The translations under genes were made by a program, and so were the position numbers. From an uncultured Prevotella sp. (GTDB lineage Bacteria > Bacteroidota > Bacteroidia > Bacteroidales > Bacteroidaceae), in the NCBI GenBank assembly GCA_905233985.1, contig CAJOFA010000003.1:1-64000 (forward strand): a stretch of DNA of 64,000 nucleotides, written 5' to 3'. The stretch's first letter is position 1. Each line of letters starts with the position of its first letter. Positions 7,642 through 16,804 of the stretch are shown here, piece by piece. The notes under the pieces were generated by a model. That model worked only from the letters and a program-made list of their open reading frames with translations, had not been told where the DNA came from and ran no database searches.

Positions 7642-9461
7642 TACCAGTTCTTCTGCAGACGACGGCGGTTTTGCATACGCTGTTGCTGTTCCTGCAAGCG
7701 CTGTTGTGTCTGCTTCTCTTTCTGTATGGCGGCATTCAGCAGTTGTTCAGCGTTCTCCTTGCTCATGCGGGGCTTCTGCTCCTGCTGATCCTGGTTGTCC
7801 TGATTCTGCTGATTGTCTTTCTTGTCTTGATTCTGTTGGTCGTCCTTCTTATTCTGGTCGTCCTTTTTATCCTTATTCTGATCGTCCTTCTTGTTCTGAT
7901 CGTCTTTCTTATCCTTGTTTTGGTCTTCCTTCTTGTCCTGATTGTCCTGATTCTGGTTATTATTGCCTCCACCACCCTGCTGCTGGCGCTTCAGCTGGCG
8001 TTTGCACACCTCTAGGTTATAGCGTGTCTCATCATCATTAGGATTGAGGCGCAGGGCTTCCTTATAGGCTTCAATAGCTTCCTTGAACATCTGACGTCCT
8101 TGACAGATGACACCAATATTATGATACGACTGTTGTTTACGAAGAGGATTCTTCTCTATCTTCGCCGCATGCTGATACTGTTCTATGGCGGCAGAGTCTT
8201 TCTGCTGCATCAGCAGAGCATTGCCTAAGTTATAGATAGCCTGCGGGTTATCCTTATTTGCCTCAAGTGCTTTGCGGTACTTGACTTCTGCATCGGCAAA
8301 GGCACCGCGACGGAAGAGTTTATTACCCTGACGGATGTAGTGGCGGTCGTTCTGGGCTGCCGCTGTCTGCGGTGCCAGGAACGAGAAGGTAGCCACACAC
8401 AAGAGCAGTAATACCCTGGCAGGGCTTATCTCCTTTTTCCTGAACAGGCGCACATTTCTCAGCAACGGACTCTTGCGTTCCAACAGCAGCACCTCAAGCA
8501 CGATGAACAAAAGGGCGAGGAGGGCAAACTCAATGAAGCGTTCCTCGTAGGCATTATAGACCTCAACGGAGACTTCCTTCTTTGCCAGCTTGTCCAACTC
8601 ATTGTTCAACTGCTCCTGGGCAGCATAGCCGTTCTCCACATGGATATAGGCTCCGCCACCTGCCTGGGCTATCTGCTTACACATGTCTTCGTTCAATGCC
8701 GACATGACGGTATTGCCCGAATTGTCAGTCATATAACGTCCTGACGAGGGGTCTGGAACGGGCGAACCGTTGGTAGAACCAACACCCAACACATAGACGC
8801 GCATACCACGCTTGCGGGCATCCTCAGCAGCTTCGACTGCCCCACCCTCATGGTCTTCACCGTCTGTGATGACAATGATAGCCCTGCCCACGTTCTCCTC
8901 CTGGCTGAAGCTGTGGCTTGCCATGTCGATGGCCTCAGCAATGTCTGTGCCTTGCGTTGCTATCATCGACGGGTCGATGCTGCTCAAGAACATCTTGGCC
9001 GACACATAGTCGCTCGTCATGGGCAACTGCACGAAGGCATCGCCGGCAAAGACGATGAGTCCTATCTTGTCGTTCGAGAACTTGTCAACCATGTTCTCCA
9101 CCATCATCTTCGAACGGTCGAGACGGCTGGGCGACACGTCCTTGGCGCGCATGGAGTTCGAGACGTCAATGGCGATGATGGTCTCAATGCCTGTTCGTTT
9201 CTCCGTCTTTGTACCTACGCCAATGTGGGGACGTGCAAAGACGATCACCAACAAAGCAAAGGCCACGAGCAACATGCCGAACTTCACAAAGGGACGCCAA
9301 CGCGACACGTCGGGCATCAGCTGCCGCACCAGTTCCAGGTCACCGAAGCGGCGCAGACGATGCTTCTGCCGGATGTGCATCAGCAGATAGACGGCTACCA
9401 GCACAGGGATGAGCAAGAGCAGCCACAGGTATTGCGGGTCTTCAAAATATCTTTCAATCAT
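7641..9461 (-). CDS. BatB-BatC fusion (VWA domain plus TPR)
   Basis: 606 residues. The BatB part has two N-terminal transmembrane helices, a VWA domain with intact MIDAS (DVSNSM, T and D in ITDGEDHEGG; about 85-290) and a third helix (about 310-327). After a cleavable-looking second hydrophobic segment (ARVLLLLCVATFSFLAPQTAAAQ, about 345-368) comes a BatC-like part with TPRs (about 372-490) and a Lys/Asp/Gln/Asn repeat tail. In many Bacteroidota batB and batC are separate genes, so this is a fusion that retains an internal signal-like segment. ATG overlaps the batA stop (ATGA). Confidence 0.88.
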   Translation of the reverse strand: MIERYFEDPQYLWLLLLIPVLVAVYLLMHIRQKHRLRRFGDLELVRQLMPDVSRWRPFVKFGMLLVAFALLVIVFARPHIGVGTKTEKRTGIETIIAIDVSNSMRAKDVSPSRLDRSKMMVENMVDKFSNDKIGLIVFAGDAFVQLPMTSDYVSAKMFLSSIDPSMIATQGTDIAEAIDMASHSFSQEENVGRAIIVITDGEDHEGGAVEAAEDARKRGMRVYVLGVGSTNGSPVPDPSSGRYMTDNSGNTVMSALNEDMCKQIAQAGGGAYIHVENGYAAQEQLNNELDKLAKKEVSVEVYNAYEERFIEFALLALLFIVLEVLLLERKSPLLRNVRLFRKKEISPARVLLLLCVATFSFLAPQTAAAQNDRHYIRQGNKLFRRGAFADAEVKYRKALEANKDNPQAIYNLGNALLMQQKDSAAIEQYQHAAKIEKNPLRKQQSYHNIGVICQGRQMFKEAIEAYKEALRLNPNDDETRYNLEVCKRQLKRQQQGGGGNNNQNQDNQDKKEDQNKDKKDDQNKKDDQNKDKKDDQNKKDDQQNQDKKDNQQNQDNQDQQEQKPRMSKENAEQLLNAAIQKEKQTQQRLQEQQQRMQNRRRLQKNW

Positions 9462-10459
9462 GACGGTATCCTCCTGAATATAGTGATGCGGAGAAGAATC
9501 TCCAGCAACAGCGTGACGATGGCGGCAAGGGCGAAAGGCTGGTAGGCCTCATAGCGCTTGCTGTACTGCTTCACGTTCAGTTTCGTCTTCTCTAACTGGT
9601 CAATCTCCTGATAGATGTTACGCAGTTCGCGTGTATTCGTAGCACGATAGAAGTTGCCGTCCGTAGCGGCAGCAATAGAACTGAGCGTCTCCGTGTCAAT
9701 CTCCACGGGTAGGTTGACGTATTGCACGCTGCCACCCACCTGTAACGGATAACGGGCGGTGCCCTTCGTTCCCACACCAATGGTATAGACGCGGATGCCG
9801 AGGCTCTTGGCAATCTCTGCGGCTGTCATCGGCGAAATGTCACCCATGTTGTTCGAACCGTCCGTCAGCAGGATGATGACCTTGCTCTTCGCCTTCGAGT
9901 CCTTCAGACGTGCAACAGCATTGGCCAGTCCCATGCCCACGGCTGTTCCGTCCTGGATAAGTCCTGTGGCGGCAATGTCGGTACGCACGCTATGCAACAG
10001 GTTCAGCAGCGAGGCGTGGTCGAGCGTCATGGGGCATTGTGTGAACGACTCACCCGCAAAGATGGTGAGACCGATGTTATCGTCTGGACGTCCGGCAATA
10101 AATTCTGCAGCCACCTTCTTCGCAGCCTCTATACGGTTAGGACTCAGGTCCTCGGCCAGCATTGACGTCGAGACGTCCATAGCCAGCATGATATCAATGC
10201 CCTCCACCGTTTCATTCTTCCATGAGTTACTGGTTTGCGGACGTGCAAGCACGATGACCACCAGCACAAAGGTGGCGATGCGCAGGAGAAGCTGCAACGG
10301 CATGAGCGTCACCTTCCAGCTGCGCGGAGCATACCGGTAGGCATTGGTATCGCTCATGCGCATGGTCGGCTCGCTCTTCTTCCTAAACATCAGGAACCAC
10401 ACCAGGTATGGTATCAAGAGCAGCAGTAACAGGAAAAATCCTTTATTGGCAAATTCCAT
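9458..10459 (-). CDS. batA: BatA, VWA-domain membrane protein
   Basis: 333 residues: two N-terminal transmembrane helices (about 6-25, 57-75), a VWA domain with MIDAS DVSTSM and ILLTDGSNNMGD, and a C-terminal helix (FALAAIVTLLLEILL). It is a paralogue of BatB. It is expected in the inner membrane with the VWA domain binding a protein partner through a metal, in concert with the MoxR ATPase of the same operon. Confidence 0.92.
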   Translation of the reverse strand: MEFANKGFFLLLLLLIPYLVWFLMFRKKSEPTMRMSDTNAYRYAPRSWKVTLMPLQLLLRIATFVLVVIVLARPQTSNSWKNETVEGIDIMLAMDVSTSMLAEDLSPNRIEAAKKVAAEFIAGRPDDNIGLTIFAGESFTQCPMTLDHASLLNLLHSVRTDIAATGLIQDGTAVGMGLANAVARLKDSKAKSKVIILLTDGSNNMGDISPMTAAEIAKSLGIRVYTIGVGTKGTARYPLQVGGSVQYVNLPVEIDTETLSSIAAATDGNFYRATNTRELRNIYQEIDQLEKTKLNVKQYSKRYEAYQPFALAAIVTLLLEILLRITIFRRIPS

Positions 10460-10481
10460 ATATCTCTTTCAAATCTCTTTT

Positions 10482-11558
10482 TCAAATCAGTAACTCCCAT
10501 GTGCCGTATGCCACGTAAACCAGTAGGCCAACGCTGATGACACCCAGCACAGTAATCACAATCTTCAGGACACGGCGCGTCTTCTTGGAGCGCATATCCT
10601 GTTCGGTGAGCTGTGGGCGCAGCACCTCTTCGGTGGGCAGGTGTTCCGCCTTCGTGCTATTGATAAACTCTACGGCGCTGACGAGGTTCTTGTCGTTCTC
10701 GTTGACCAGCGTCGAATACTTGGCAAACTTCACAAGGTCAGCCGTCTGGAACAACTCTGTCAACTCGTTGAGCGCCTTCTGGTCACCCTGCTTCATGAGA
10801 CGGTCGATAATTTCAGAACTGGTCATCTCCATCGCGCTGAAGCCATAGCGTTCTTCAATGTAACGACGTATGGTGTCGGTCAGCTTCGTGTAGTATTCCT
10901 TCTGGTCTTCCGACGTCGTCATGCGGTCAGCCTTGATCTGCTCAATCTCCTTCATGGCCTTCTGATGGGGCAACAGCTTTTTCACCACACGGACATAGGT
11001 GATGATGGGTTTGTTGTCACGCAGACGCAAGTAGAGGTAATAAGCCACAGCCATCAGTACGAGCATCAGCACGCTCAGCCAGAACAGCGGTGCCCAGTCG
11101 CTCCACATAAACGGATTGTCCTGCACATCCTTCGGGCCAAAGAACTTCTCCAGATGAGTGGTATCAACCTCTATACCCATGACTTTCAATGCCAGCGACT
11201 TACTCTTGACGGTGTCTCCGTTTACCAGCACGGGGAATGGCGGCAGGTAATAGAGCTGCTCATCAAACGAGGTGAGCGTCAATACCTGTACGTTGTCTCC
11301 TTGCTGGCGTGTCTCCACAACCTCTACGCCAGGCGTCACCTCCTGGGTGCGCTGGTAAGGTGGGAAAGCAATCTTCGCACCTGCAGGTGCCGTGACAGTC
11401 AATGTGACATGCACCTGCTGACCGATGAACATCTCTATGGAGTCGATACGCGCCTCCACACTCTGTGCCATCGTTGTCAAAGGTATAAAGATAATAAGGC
11501 AAATAGGTAAAAAACATTTCACCCACTTTTGTACCTTATATGATATATTTGTGCTCAT
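10482..11558 (-). CDS. Bat-operon membrane protein (DUF4381-like)
   Basis: 358 residues: signal peptide (about 1-31), periplasmic beta-domain (about 32-145), a transmembrane helix (APLFWLSVLMLVLMAVAYYLYL, about 152-175), a cytoplasmic helical domain and a second helix near the C-terminus. It occupies the place of the BatD-like or DUF4381 partner commonly found between DUF58 and BatA genes. The general role in the Bat complex follows from context; no motif shows activity. Confidence 0.65.
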   Translation of the reverse strand: MSTNISYKVQKWVKCFLPICLIIFIPLTTMAQSVEARIDSIEMFIGQQVHVTLTVTAPAGAKIAFPPYQRTQEVTPGVEVVETRQQGDNVQVLTLTSFDEQLYYLPPFPVLVNGDTVKSKSLALKVMGIEVDTTHLEKFFGPKDVQDNPFMWSDWAPLFWLSVLMLVLMAVAYYLYLRLRDNKPIITYVRVVKKLLPHQKAMKEIEQIKADRMTTSEDQKEYYTKLTDTIRRYIEERYGFSAMEMTSSEIIDRLMKQGDQKALNELTELFQTADLVKFAKYSTLVNENDKNLVSAVEFINSTKAEHLPTEEVLRPQLTEQDMRSKKTRRVLKIVITVLGVISVGLLVYVAYGTWELLI

Positions 11559-11589
11559 TTCTTTTCAGCCTTTTACTCTTTACTTTTCA

Positions 11590-12459
11590 TCAGCTCCTTT
11601 GCTTGAACAGCATCATCAGCGCCTTCACGAAGTCATCGTCCGTCGCAATGCTCACAAAATCGACACGGCTCTTATTGAACGTATCCTTGAGTAGCATCTG
11701 CCTCTGCAGGAAATAGCGCCTGTGCGCCTCCCGCAACCGACGACTCGATGTATCGATATACTGCTCATAACCCGTCTCGGCATCCACTACACGCATCAAA
11801 CCCACATCAGGCAGGTCCTTGGCACGCTGGTCGTACACCTGAATGGCTACCACGTCATGCTTGCGGTTGCAGATAGTCAGCGGCTGCAGAAAGTCATCCT
11901 TCGTATAGAAGTCGCTCAACACAAACGTCGTACAGCGGCGCTTGGTCACGCTTGTCAGAAACTCCAGGGCTCCACGCACATCGGTTTTGTGACTCTCCGG
12001 CTTGAAGTCGAGCAGCTCGCGGATGATGTAGAGAATGTGTTTGCGGCCCTTTTTCGGGGGGATGTACTTCTCGATGCGGTCGCTGAAGAACACCACGCCG
12101 ATTTTATCGTTGTTCTCAATAGCAGAGAACGCCAGCGTAGCAGCTATCTCCGTCACCATGTCACGCTTCATCTGACGACTGGTACCGAAGTCCAGCGAGC
12201 CACTGACGTCAATCATCAGCATGACCGTCAGCTCACGCTCCTCCTCAAACACCTTCACATAGGGACGGTGGAAGCGGGCGGTCACATTCCAGTCAATGTC
12301 GCGCACATCATCGCCGAACTGATACTCACGCACCTCCGAGAAAGCCATTCCACGTCCCTTGAACGCCGAATGATACTGTCCCGCAAAGATGTTCGCACTC
12401 AATCCGCGCGCCTTAATCTCTATCTTACGGACTTTCTTTATGATTTCACTTGTTTCCAT
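11590..12459 (-). CDS. DUF58 domain protein
   Basis: 289 residues. It shows the DUF58 signature (YQFGDDVRDIDWNVTARFHRPYVK) followed by a VWA-like fold with IDVSGSLDFG. It is a soluble partner of MoxR ATPases. The gene lies between moxR and the Bat membrane genes, and the spacer to moxR consists largely of AAATCGT heptamers. Confidence 0.92.
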   Translation of the reverse strand: METSEIIKKVRKIEIKARGLSANIFAGQYHSAFKGRGMAFSEVREYQFGDDVRDIDWNVTARFHRPYVKVFEEERELTVMLMIDVSGSLDFGTSRQMKRDMVTEIAATLAFSAIENNDKIGVVFFSDRIEKYIPPKKGRKHILYIIRELLDFKPESHKTDVRGALEFLTSVTKRRCTTFVLSDFYTKDDFLQPLTICNRKHDVVAIQVYDQRAKDLPDVGLMRVVDAETGYEQYIDTSSRRLREAHRRYFLQRQMLLKDTFNKSRVDFVSIATDDDFVKALMMLFKQRS

Positions 12460-12468
12460 GATGGTAAC

Positions 12469-12497
12469 AAATCGTAAATCGTAAATCAGTAAATCGT
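12469..12497. repeat. AAATCGT heptamer array between moxR and DUF58 gene
   Basis: AAATCGT, AAATCGT, AAATCAGT (8 nt), AAATCGT. It fills most of the 44-nt junction. Confidence 0.8.
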
Positions 12498-12503
12498 AAA
12501 TTC

Positions 12504-13499
12504 TTAGGGTACTTCTACCTTATTAATGATCTTGCTGACGATTTCCTCGCTGGTGACGTTCGATGCCTCTGCCTCATAGGTCAATCCGATGCGGTGGCGC
12601 AGCACGTCATGAGCAACGGCACGAACATCCTCCGGCACCACATAGCCACGACGCTTGATGAATGCGTATGCACGGGCAGCCTTGGCCAGATTGATGGAGG
12701 CACGTGGAGAGCCGCCAAACGAAATCATATTCTTCATGTCACGCAAGCCATAACGGTCAGGATAACGCGTAGCAAAGACGATGTCAGCGATATACTGCTC
12801 TATCTTCTCGTCAATATAGACGTCAAGAACCACCTGACGTGCCTTCATGATGTCTTCGGCTGTCGTGACAGGCGTTACCTCGGGCAATGCGCTGCCGATA
12901 TTCTCACGGATAATCTTCTTCTCTTCTTCCAGCGTCGGATAGTCAATGACCACCTTCATCATGAAACGGTCAGTCTGTGCCTCGGGCAACGGATAAGTAC
13001 CTTCCTGCTCGATGGGGTTCTGCGTAGCCATCACAAGGAACGGACGCGGCAGGTCAAACGTCTCCGAACCGATGGTCACCTGTTTCTCCTGCATGGCTTC
13101 CAACAGCGCACTCTGCACCTTTGCCGGAGCACGGTTGATTTCGTCTGCCAACACGAAATTGGCAAACACGGGACCTTTCTTCACCTGGAACTTCTCTTCC
13201 TTCTGCGAATAAATCATCGTACCGATGACGTCAGCCGGCAAGAGGTCAGGTGTAAACTGTATGCGCTGATACTGGGCGTCGATGAGCTGTGCCAGCGTTT
13301 TGATGGCCAGTGTCTTGGCAAGTCCCGGCACACCCTCCAACAGGATGTGGCCGTCGCTCAATAACGAGATGAGCAGGGTATCCACCAAGTGTTTCTGTCC
13401 CACGATGACACGATCCATGCCCGTCGTCAGGTTCGTCACAAATGCGCTCTGTTGCTCGATGCGCATGTTCAATTCTCTGATGTCAAATGCTTCTGCCAT
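12504..13499 (-). CDS. MoxR-family AAA+ ATPase
   Basis: 331 residues. Walker A GVPGLAKT (about 57-64), Walker B with ADEINRAPAKVQSALLEAM, sensor 1 (ATQNPIEQEGTYPLPEAQTDRF) and the C-terminal lid. It is the chaperone-like ATPase at the head of the Bat operon, which likely remodels or loads metal onto the VWA proteins encoded behind it. A TACTTTTG -7 element (complement of 13573-13580) lies upstream, without a clear -33 TTTG. Confidence 0.93.
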   Translation of the reverse strand: MAEAFDIRELNMRIEQQSAFVTNLTTGMDRVIVGQKHLVDTLLISLLSDGHILLEGVPGLAKTLAIKTLAQLIDAQYQRIQFTPDLLPADVIGTMIYSQKEEKFQVKKGPVFANFVLADEINRAPAKVQSALLEAMQEKQVTIGSETFDLPRPFLVMATQNPIEQEGTYPLPEAQTDRFMMKVVIDYPTLEEEKKIIRENIGSALPEVTPVTTAEDIMKARQVVLDVYIDEKIEQYIADIVFATRYPDRYGLRDMKNMISFGGSPRASINLAKAARAYAFIKRRGYVVPEDVRAVAHDVLRHRIGLTYEAEASNVTSEEIVSKIINKVEVP

Positions 13500-13699
13500 A
13501 ATGCTTAAAAATATGACTGTTTTTACTGTTTATTACTTCACATGATAGGCTTCTTCTGCCTCTTTTGAGGTGCAAAAGTACGCATTTCCCCTTTTATTAC
13601 AATATTTCTGTATCTAATAAATATTAAAAAAGTTTCCAAAGTCTTATATTTTAAGAAAGTTTTTCTTTTGAAAACAATACCTTTCACCCAAAAACAAGA

Positions 13700-13735
13700 A
13701 AAGGGCCACGAAATGTGACCCTTTCAAGACGCCGT
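13700..13735 (-). terminator. Terminator after the HU-LysM gene
   Basis: AAAGGG-CAC (13700-13709) pairs with GTG-CCCTTT (13715-13724). On the minus strand it is followed by a T-rich stretch. It separates the HU/rimO/ftsY cluster from the Bat operon. Confidence 0.75.
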
Positions 13736-13739
13736 AAGC

Positions 13740-15131
13740 TTATTGGCGCTTTTTCTTCTTCAATACCACCTTGGGAATCTTGACTGTCTGGCCTTCCTTG
13801 AGTTGCTGGTTGGCACTCCAGCCGTTATACACCTCAATGTAGCACTCCATGCCCTCGCCAAGCGTACGTCTGGCAATACGTGCCGGAGTGTCACCCGGGC
13901 GTATCTTTTCTGTGTGGTCAGTTCCGACGATACGGTAGCCACCATAGCGGACACGCACATCCTTTGCAGCATAGGGGTCCAGCTCCGGCGCAGGCGTTTC
14001 CACCTTCTTTTCTGCGGGAGCTTCTTTCTTGGGTTCCGGCTTCGGCTGAGCAGGAACTTCCGGCTTTGCCTCCGCAGAAGCGGGTGTATTCTCTTCGGTC
14101 TTCTGAACTTCCTCAGCAGGAGTCTCCGTTTGACTGATGGAGTCCTGTTTTGCAGCAAGGGAGTCATTCTGTGCGACAAGGGAGTCAGCTTTCACAACGG
14201 CAGCAAGGGAGTCGTTCGATTCTTTGATGACAGCCATACCTTTCTCCAAGCCCTGTCCGTAACCGAAATAGTAGCCACCGGCAGCACATGCAGCCATCAA
14301 CAGCAGCACACCCAGCACACCGAGAATCCAACGCCAAGAGGAAGAGGATTCTTCGTCAGAATCATCTGGGATTTCCTCCCTGTAGTTCACTTCCTCAACG
14401 AGCGGGGCTTTGTCCTCTGGGACTTCTTTTTCTTCTGCGACTTCTTTGTCCTCTGGGACTTCTTTTTCTTCTGCGACTTCTTTGTCCTCTGGAACTTCTT
14501 CCGAAACAGGTTCTTCTGCTACCGGTTCTTCAACTGCAGCTTCTTCTGTCGGAGCTTCTTCAACTGCAGCTTCTTCTGCCGGGGTTTCATCTTGGGCAAG
14601 CTGCTCCACTTTCGGCATTTCTGTGATTTCCTCATCAGCAGTAGCATCTGCTTCTGCGGCAGGGGCTTCCAGCTCTTCTACAAAAGCTTTGATTCCAACA
14701 GGAACCTCCGCTTTTTCTGTGGAAGTCTCTATCTCTTCTGCAGGAGCTTCAATCTCTTCTGCAGGAGTTTCGACGTCTTCGGTGGACGTTTCCATGTTCT
14801 CAAACTCCACGCCATCATTCAGCACAACGGTTTCAAACTGCGAGAAGGGCTTGTTCACCAGTTCGCGCATCGTCGTGTCAGGGGTAAACGACAACTTACT
14901 GTGACCGGCAATGAGCACACGTTCACCAGTATTCACATTGACACTCTCACGAGCATCGACATCAATAATCTTGAATGTTCCCAAACCGCGAACCTTCACC
15001 TGCTGGCCCTGTTCAAGAGCCTGCTGAATCACGGAGAACATTGTCGAGACAAACTGCTCTGCAGTGGCGGCATCCAACGCGTTCTTCTCAACCAGAATAC
15101 GTGCAATATCCTGTATGCTCTTCTTTCCCAT
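13740..15131 (-). CDS. HU-like DNA-binding domain fused to transmembrane helix and LysM
   Basis: 463 residues. HU/IHF fold at 1-93 (KKSIQDIARIL, VRGLGTFKI, HSKLSFTP), then a Pro/Glu-rich acidic linker (about 110-260, with repeats EVPEDKEVAEEK), one transmembrane helix (WRWILGVLGVLLLMAAC, about 267-290), a second Pro/Glu/Lys-rich linker and a C-terminal LysM domain (KIRPGDTPARIARRTLG, about 405-455). The layout predicts DNA binding in the cytoplasm and peptidoglycan binding in the periplasm within one chain. Its ATG overlaps the hup stop (ATGA); an upstream in-frame ATG lies inside hup. The domains are clear; the tether role is inference. Confidence 0.85.
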   Translation of the reverse strand: MGKKSIQDIARILVEKNALDAATAEQFVSTMFSVIQQALEQGQQVKVRGLGTFKIIDVDARESVNVNTGERVLIAGHSKLSFTPDTTMRELVNKPFSQFETVVLNDGVEFENMETSTEDVETPAEEIEAPAEEIETSTEKAEVPVGIKAFVEELEAPAAEADATADEEITEMPKVEQLAQDETPAEEAAVEEAPTEEAAVEEPVAEEPVSEEVPEDKEVAEEKEVPEDKEVAEEKEVPEDKAPLVEEVNYREEIPDDSDEESSSSWRWILGVLGVLLLMAACAAGGYYFGYGQGLEKGMAVIKESNDSLAAVVKADSLVAQNDSLAAKQDSISQTETPAEEVQKTEENTPASAEAKPEVPAQPKPEPKKEAPAEKKVETPAPELDPYAAKDVRVRYGGYRIVGTDHTEKIRPGDTPARIARRTLGEGMECYIEVYNGWSANQQLKEGQTVKIPKVVLKKKKRQ

Positions 15132-15418
15132 CACTCTTGTCCTCCATTCTTTATTTTGTCCTTCCACGTTGCAGACGGCTTGAAGCCTAACACGAGCTTG
15201 GGGGGCACCAACATACGCTGTCCCGTTGACGGATTGACCATCACACGCTCCATCTTCTTCTTTACTTCAAACGTACCGAAATTGGGTACCTGTATGGCAT
15301 CTCCCTCCATCAAGCTGTCACCCATATCATTGACGATGTTCGTCACCAGCCGTTGCGTATAGTTTGTACTATACCCCATACGACTGGACAATTCACTAAT
15401 AAACTCCTTGTTGTTCAT
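15131..15418 (-). CDS. HU-family DNA-binding protein
   Basis: 95 residues, single HU domain (FISELSSRMGYS, VPNFGTFEVKKK, VPPKLVLGFKPS). It is a small nucleoid protein of the divergent Bacteroidota type. It is coupled (ATGA) to the HU-transmembrane-LysM gene, so the two HU domains may pair as a heterodimer, which would place this protein at the membrane-anchored one. Confidence 0.85.
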   Translation of the reverse strand: MNNKEFISELSSRMGYSTNYTQRLVTNIVNDMGDSLMEGDAIQVPNFGTFEVKKKMERVMVNPSTGQRMLVPPKLVLGFKPSATWKDKIKNGGQE

Positions 15419-15439
15419 ATCATAAACGTTTGATGTTTT

Positions 15440-16804
15440 CTATTCTCCATGTTCAAAGTTCGTCGTACCATAGAGGTCAAAGGCCTCCGAGTCAGTTATC
15501 TTCACCTCATAGAACATACCTATCGTGAGTGCCTCACCGACAGGTATCAGCACCTCTGGATCCACCTCAGGCGAACAGAACTCCGTGCGCCCCACATAGT
15601 AATCTCCCTCCACGCGGTCGATGATAACCCGCATGACCGTTCCCACTTTGGCTGCCTCTATCTCTGCCGAGATATTCTGCTGCAAGCGCATCAGTCTGTC
15701 AAGGCGCTGCTGCTTCACCTCTTCGGGCACGTCATCTATATATAAACGTGCGCTGGGGGTACCTTCCTCTTCGCTATAGGCAAAGGCTCCCATGCGCTCA
15801 AAGCGAGCCCACCGCGTAAAATCCATCAACTCACGGAAGTCCTCGTCCGTCTCACCCGGAAAACCCACCATCAACGTGGTACGCAGATGAATACCAGGCA
15901 CCTCACGACGCAAAGTGGTGATGAGGTCATAGGTCTCCTGTTTCGTGAAATGGCGCTGCATACGCTGTAACACAGGGTCGCTGATATGCTGTAGGGCGAT
16001 GTCGAGATAGCGGCAGACGTTCTTACGCTCACGCATCACCCGTAACAGGTCCATGGGGAAGTGTGCAGGATAGGCATAGTGCAGACGAATCCACTCCACA
16101 CCCTCAATGTCCGACATCTTTTCTATAAGTTCCGCAATGTGCTGCTGTCCGTCAATGTCTATACCGTAGTAAGTCAGCTCCTGGGCAATGACCTGAAACT
16201 CCTTGACGCCCTGACTGACCAGCCAGCGCACCTCATGGAGAATCTCCTCCATCGGGCGGCTGCGATGCTTTCCGGTAATGATGGGAATGGCACAATAGGC
16301 ACAATGGCGGTCACAACCTTCCGAAATCTTCAAGTAGGCATAGTGACGGGGGGTGGTTAATTTTCGAGGTACGAGGTACGAGGTACGAGGTACGAGATAA
16401 CTATCTGTGCAAGAACTGTCCTCGCATCTCGCACCTCGCACCTCGCACCTCGACAAGTCCACAAGCAGCTTCTGATAGTCGAACTTCCCATACCATCCAT
16501 CGACTTCGGGAATCTCGTGTTCCAAATCGGCAAGGTAGCGCTCCGAGAGACATCCCATCACATAGACGCGCTTCACAAGTCCCTGCTCTTTTGCTTGAAC
16601 AAACTCAAGTATTGTATTGATACTCTCTTCCTTAGCGTCAGCAATAAACCCACAGGTATTGATTACCGCTACCTCGCCTTCCGGGTGCTCACTATCGTGT
16701 GTACAACGGTAGCCATGTGCCTCGCACATAGCCATCAGCCGCTCACTGTCAACCAAGTTCTTCGAGCAACCTAACGTAATGAAATCAATGACTCCCTTTT
16801 TCAT
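15440..16804 (-). CDS. rimO: Ribosomal protein S12 methylthiotransferase RimO
   Basis: Radical SAM enzyme that methylthiolates an aspartate of ribosomal protein S12. N-terminal UPF0004 domain (LGCSKNLVDSE), radical SAM cluster motif (SEGCDRHCAYCAIP, about residue 165) and C-terminal TRAM domain. At 454 residues it is slightly long because an insert (RCEVRGARCEDS, SYLVPRTSYLVPRK) encoded by two heptamer arrays lies just before the radical SAM core. ATG overlaps the ftsY stop (ATGA). Confidence 0.93.
   Translation of the reverse strand: MKKGVIDFITLGCSKNLVDSERLMAMCEAHGYRCTHDSEHPEGEVAVINTCGFIADAKEESINTILEFVQAKEQGLVKRVYVMGCLSERYLADLEHEIPEVDGWYGKFDYQKLLVDLSRCEVRGARCEDSSCTDSYLVPRTSYLVPRKLTTPRHYAYLKISEGCDRHCAYCAIPIITGKHRSRPMEEILHEVRWLVSQGVKEFQVIAQELTYYGIDIDGQQHIAELIEKMSDIEGVEWIRLHYAYPAHFPMDLLRVMRERKNVCRYLDIALQHISDPVLQRMQRHFTKQETYDLITTLRREVPGIHLRTTLMVGFPGETDEDFRELMDFTRWARFERMGAFAYSEEEGTPSARLYIDDVPEEVKQQRLDRLMRLQQNISAEIEAAKVGTVMRVIIDRVEGDYYVGRTEFCSPEVDPEVLIPVGEALTIGMFYEVKITDSEAFDLYGTTNFEHGE
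16365..16448. repeat. Facing CGAGGTA and CTCGCAC heptamer arrays inside rimO
   Basis: Five CGAGGTA-type units (16365-16399) and four CTCGCAC-type units (16421-16448) are inverted relative to each other around a 21-nt spacer. The transcript could fold into a hairpin with about 6 of every 7 bases paired. Both arrays are in the rimO frame. Confidence 0.85.

Noticed and set aside
13743..15362. 539-codon plus-strand frame opposite the HU-LysM gene
   Set aside because: Cys/Phe-rich antisense reading caused by Glu/Lys-rich coding on the minus strand.
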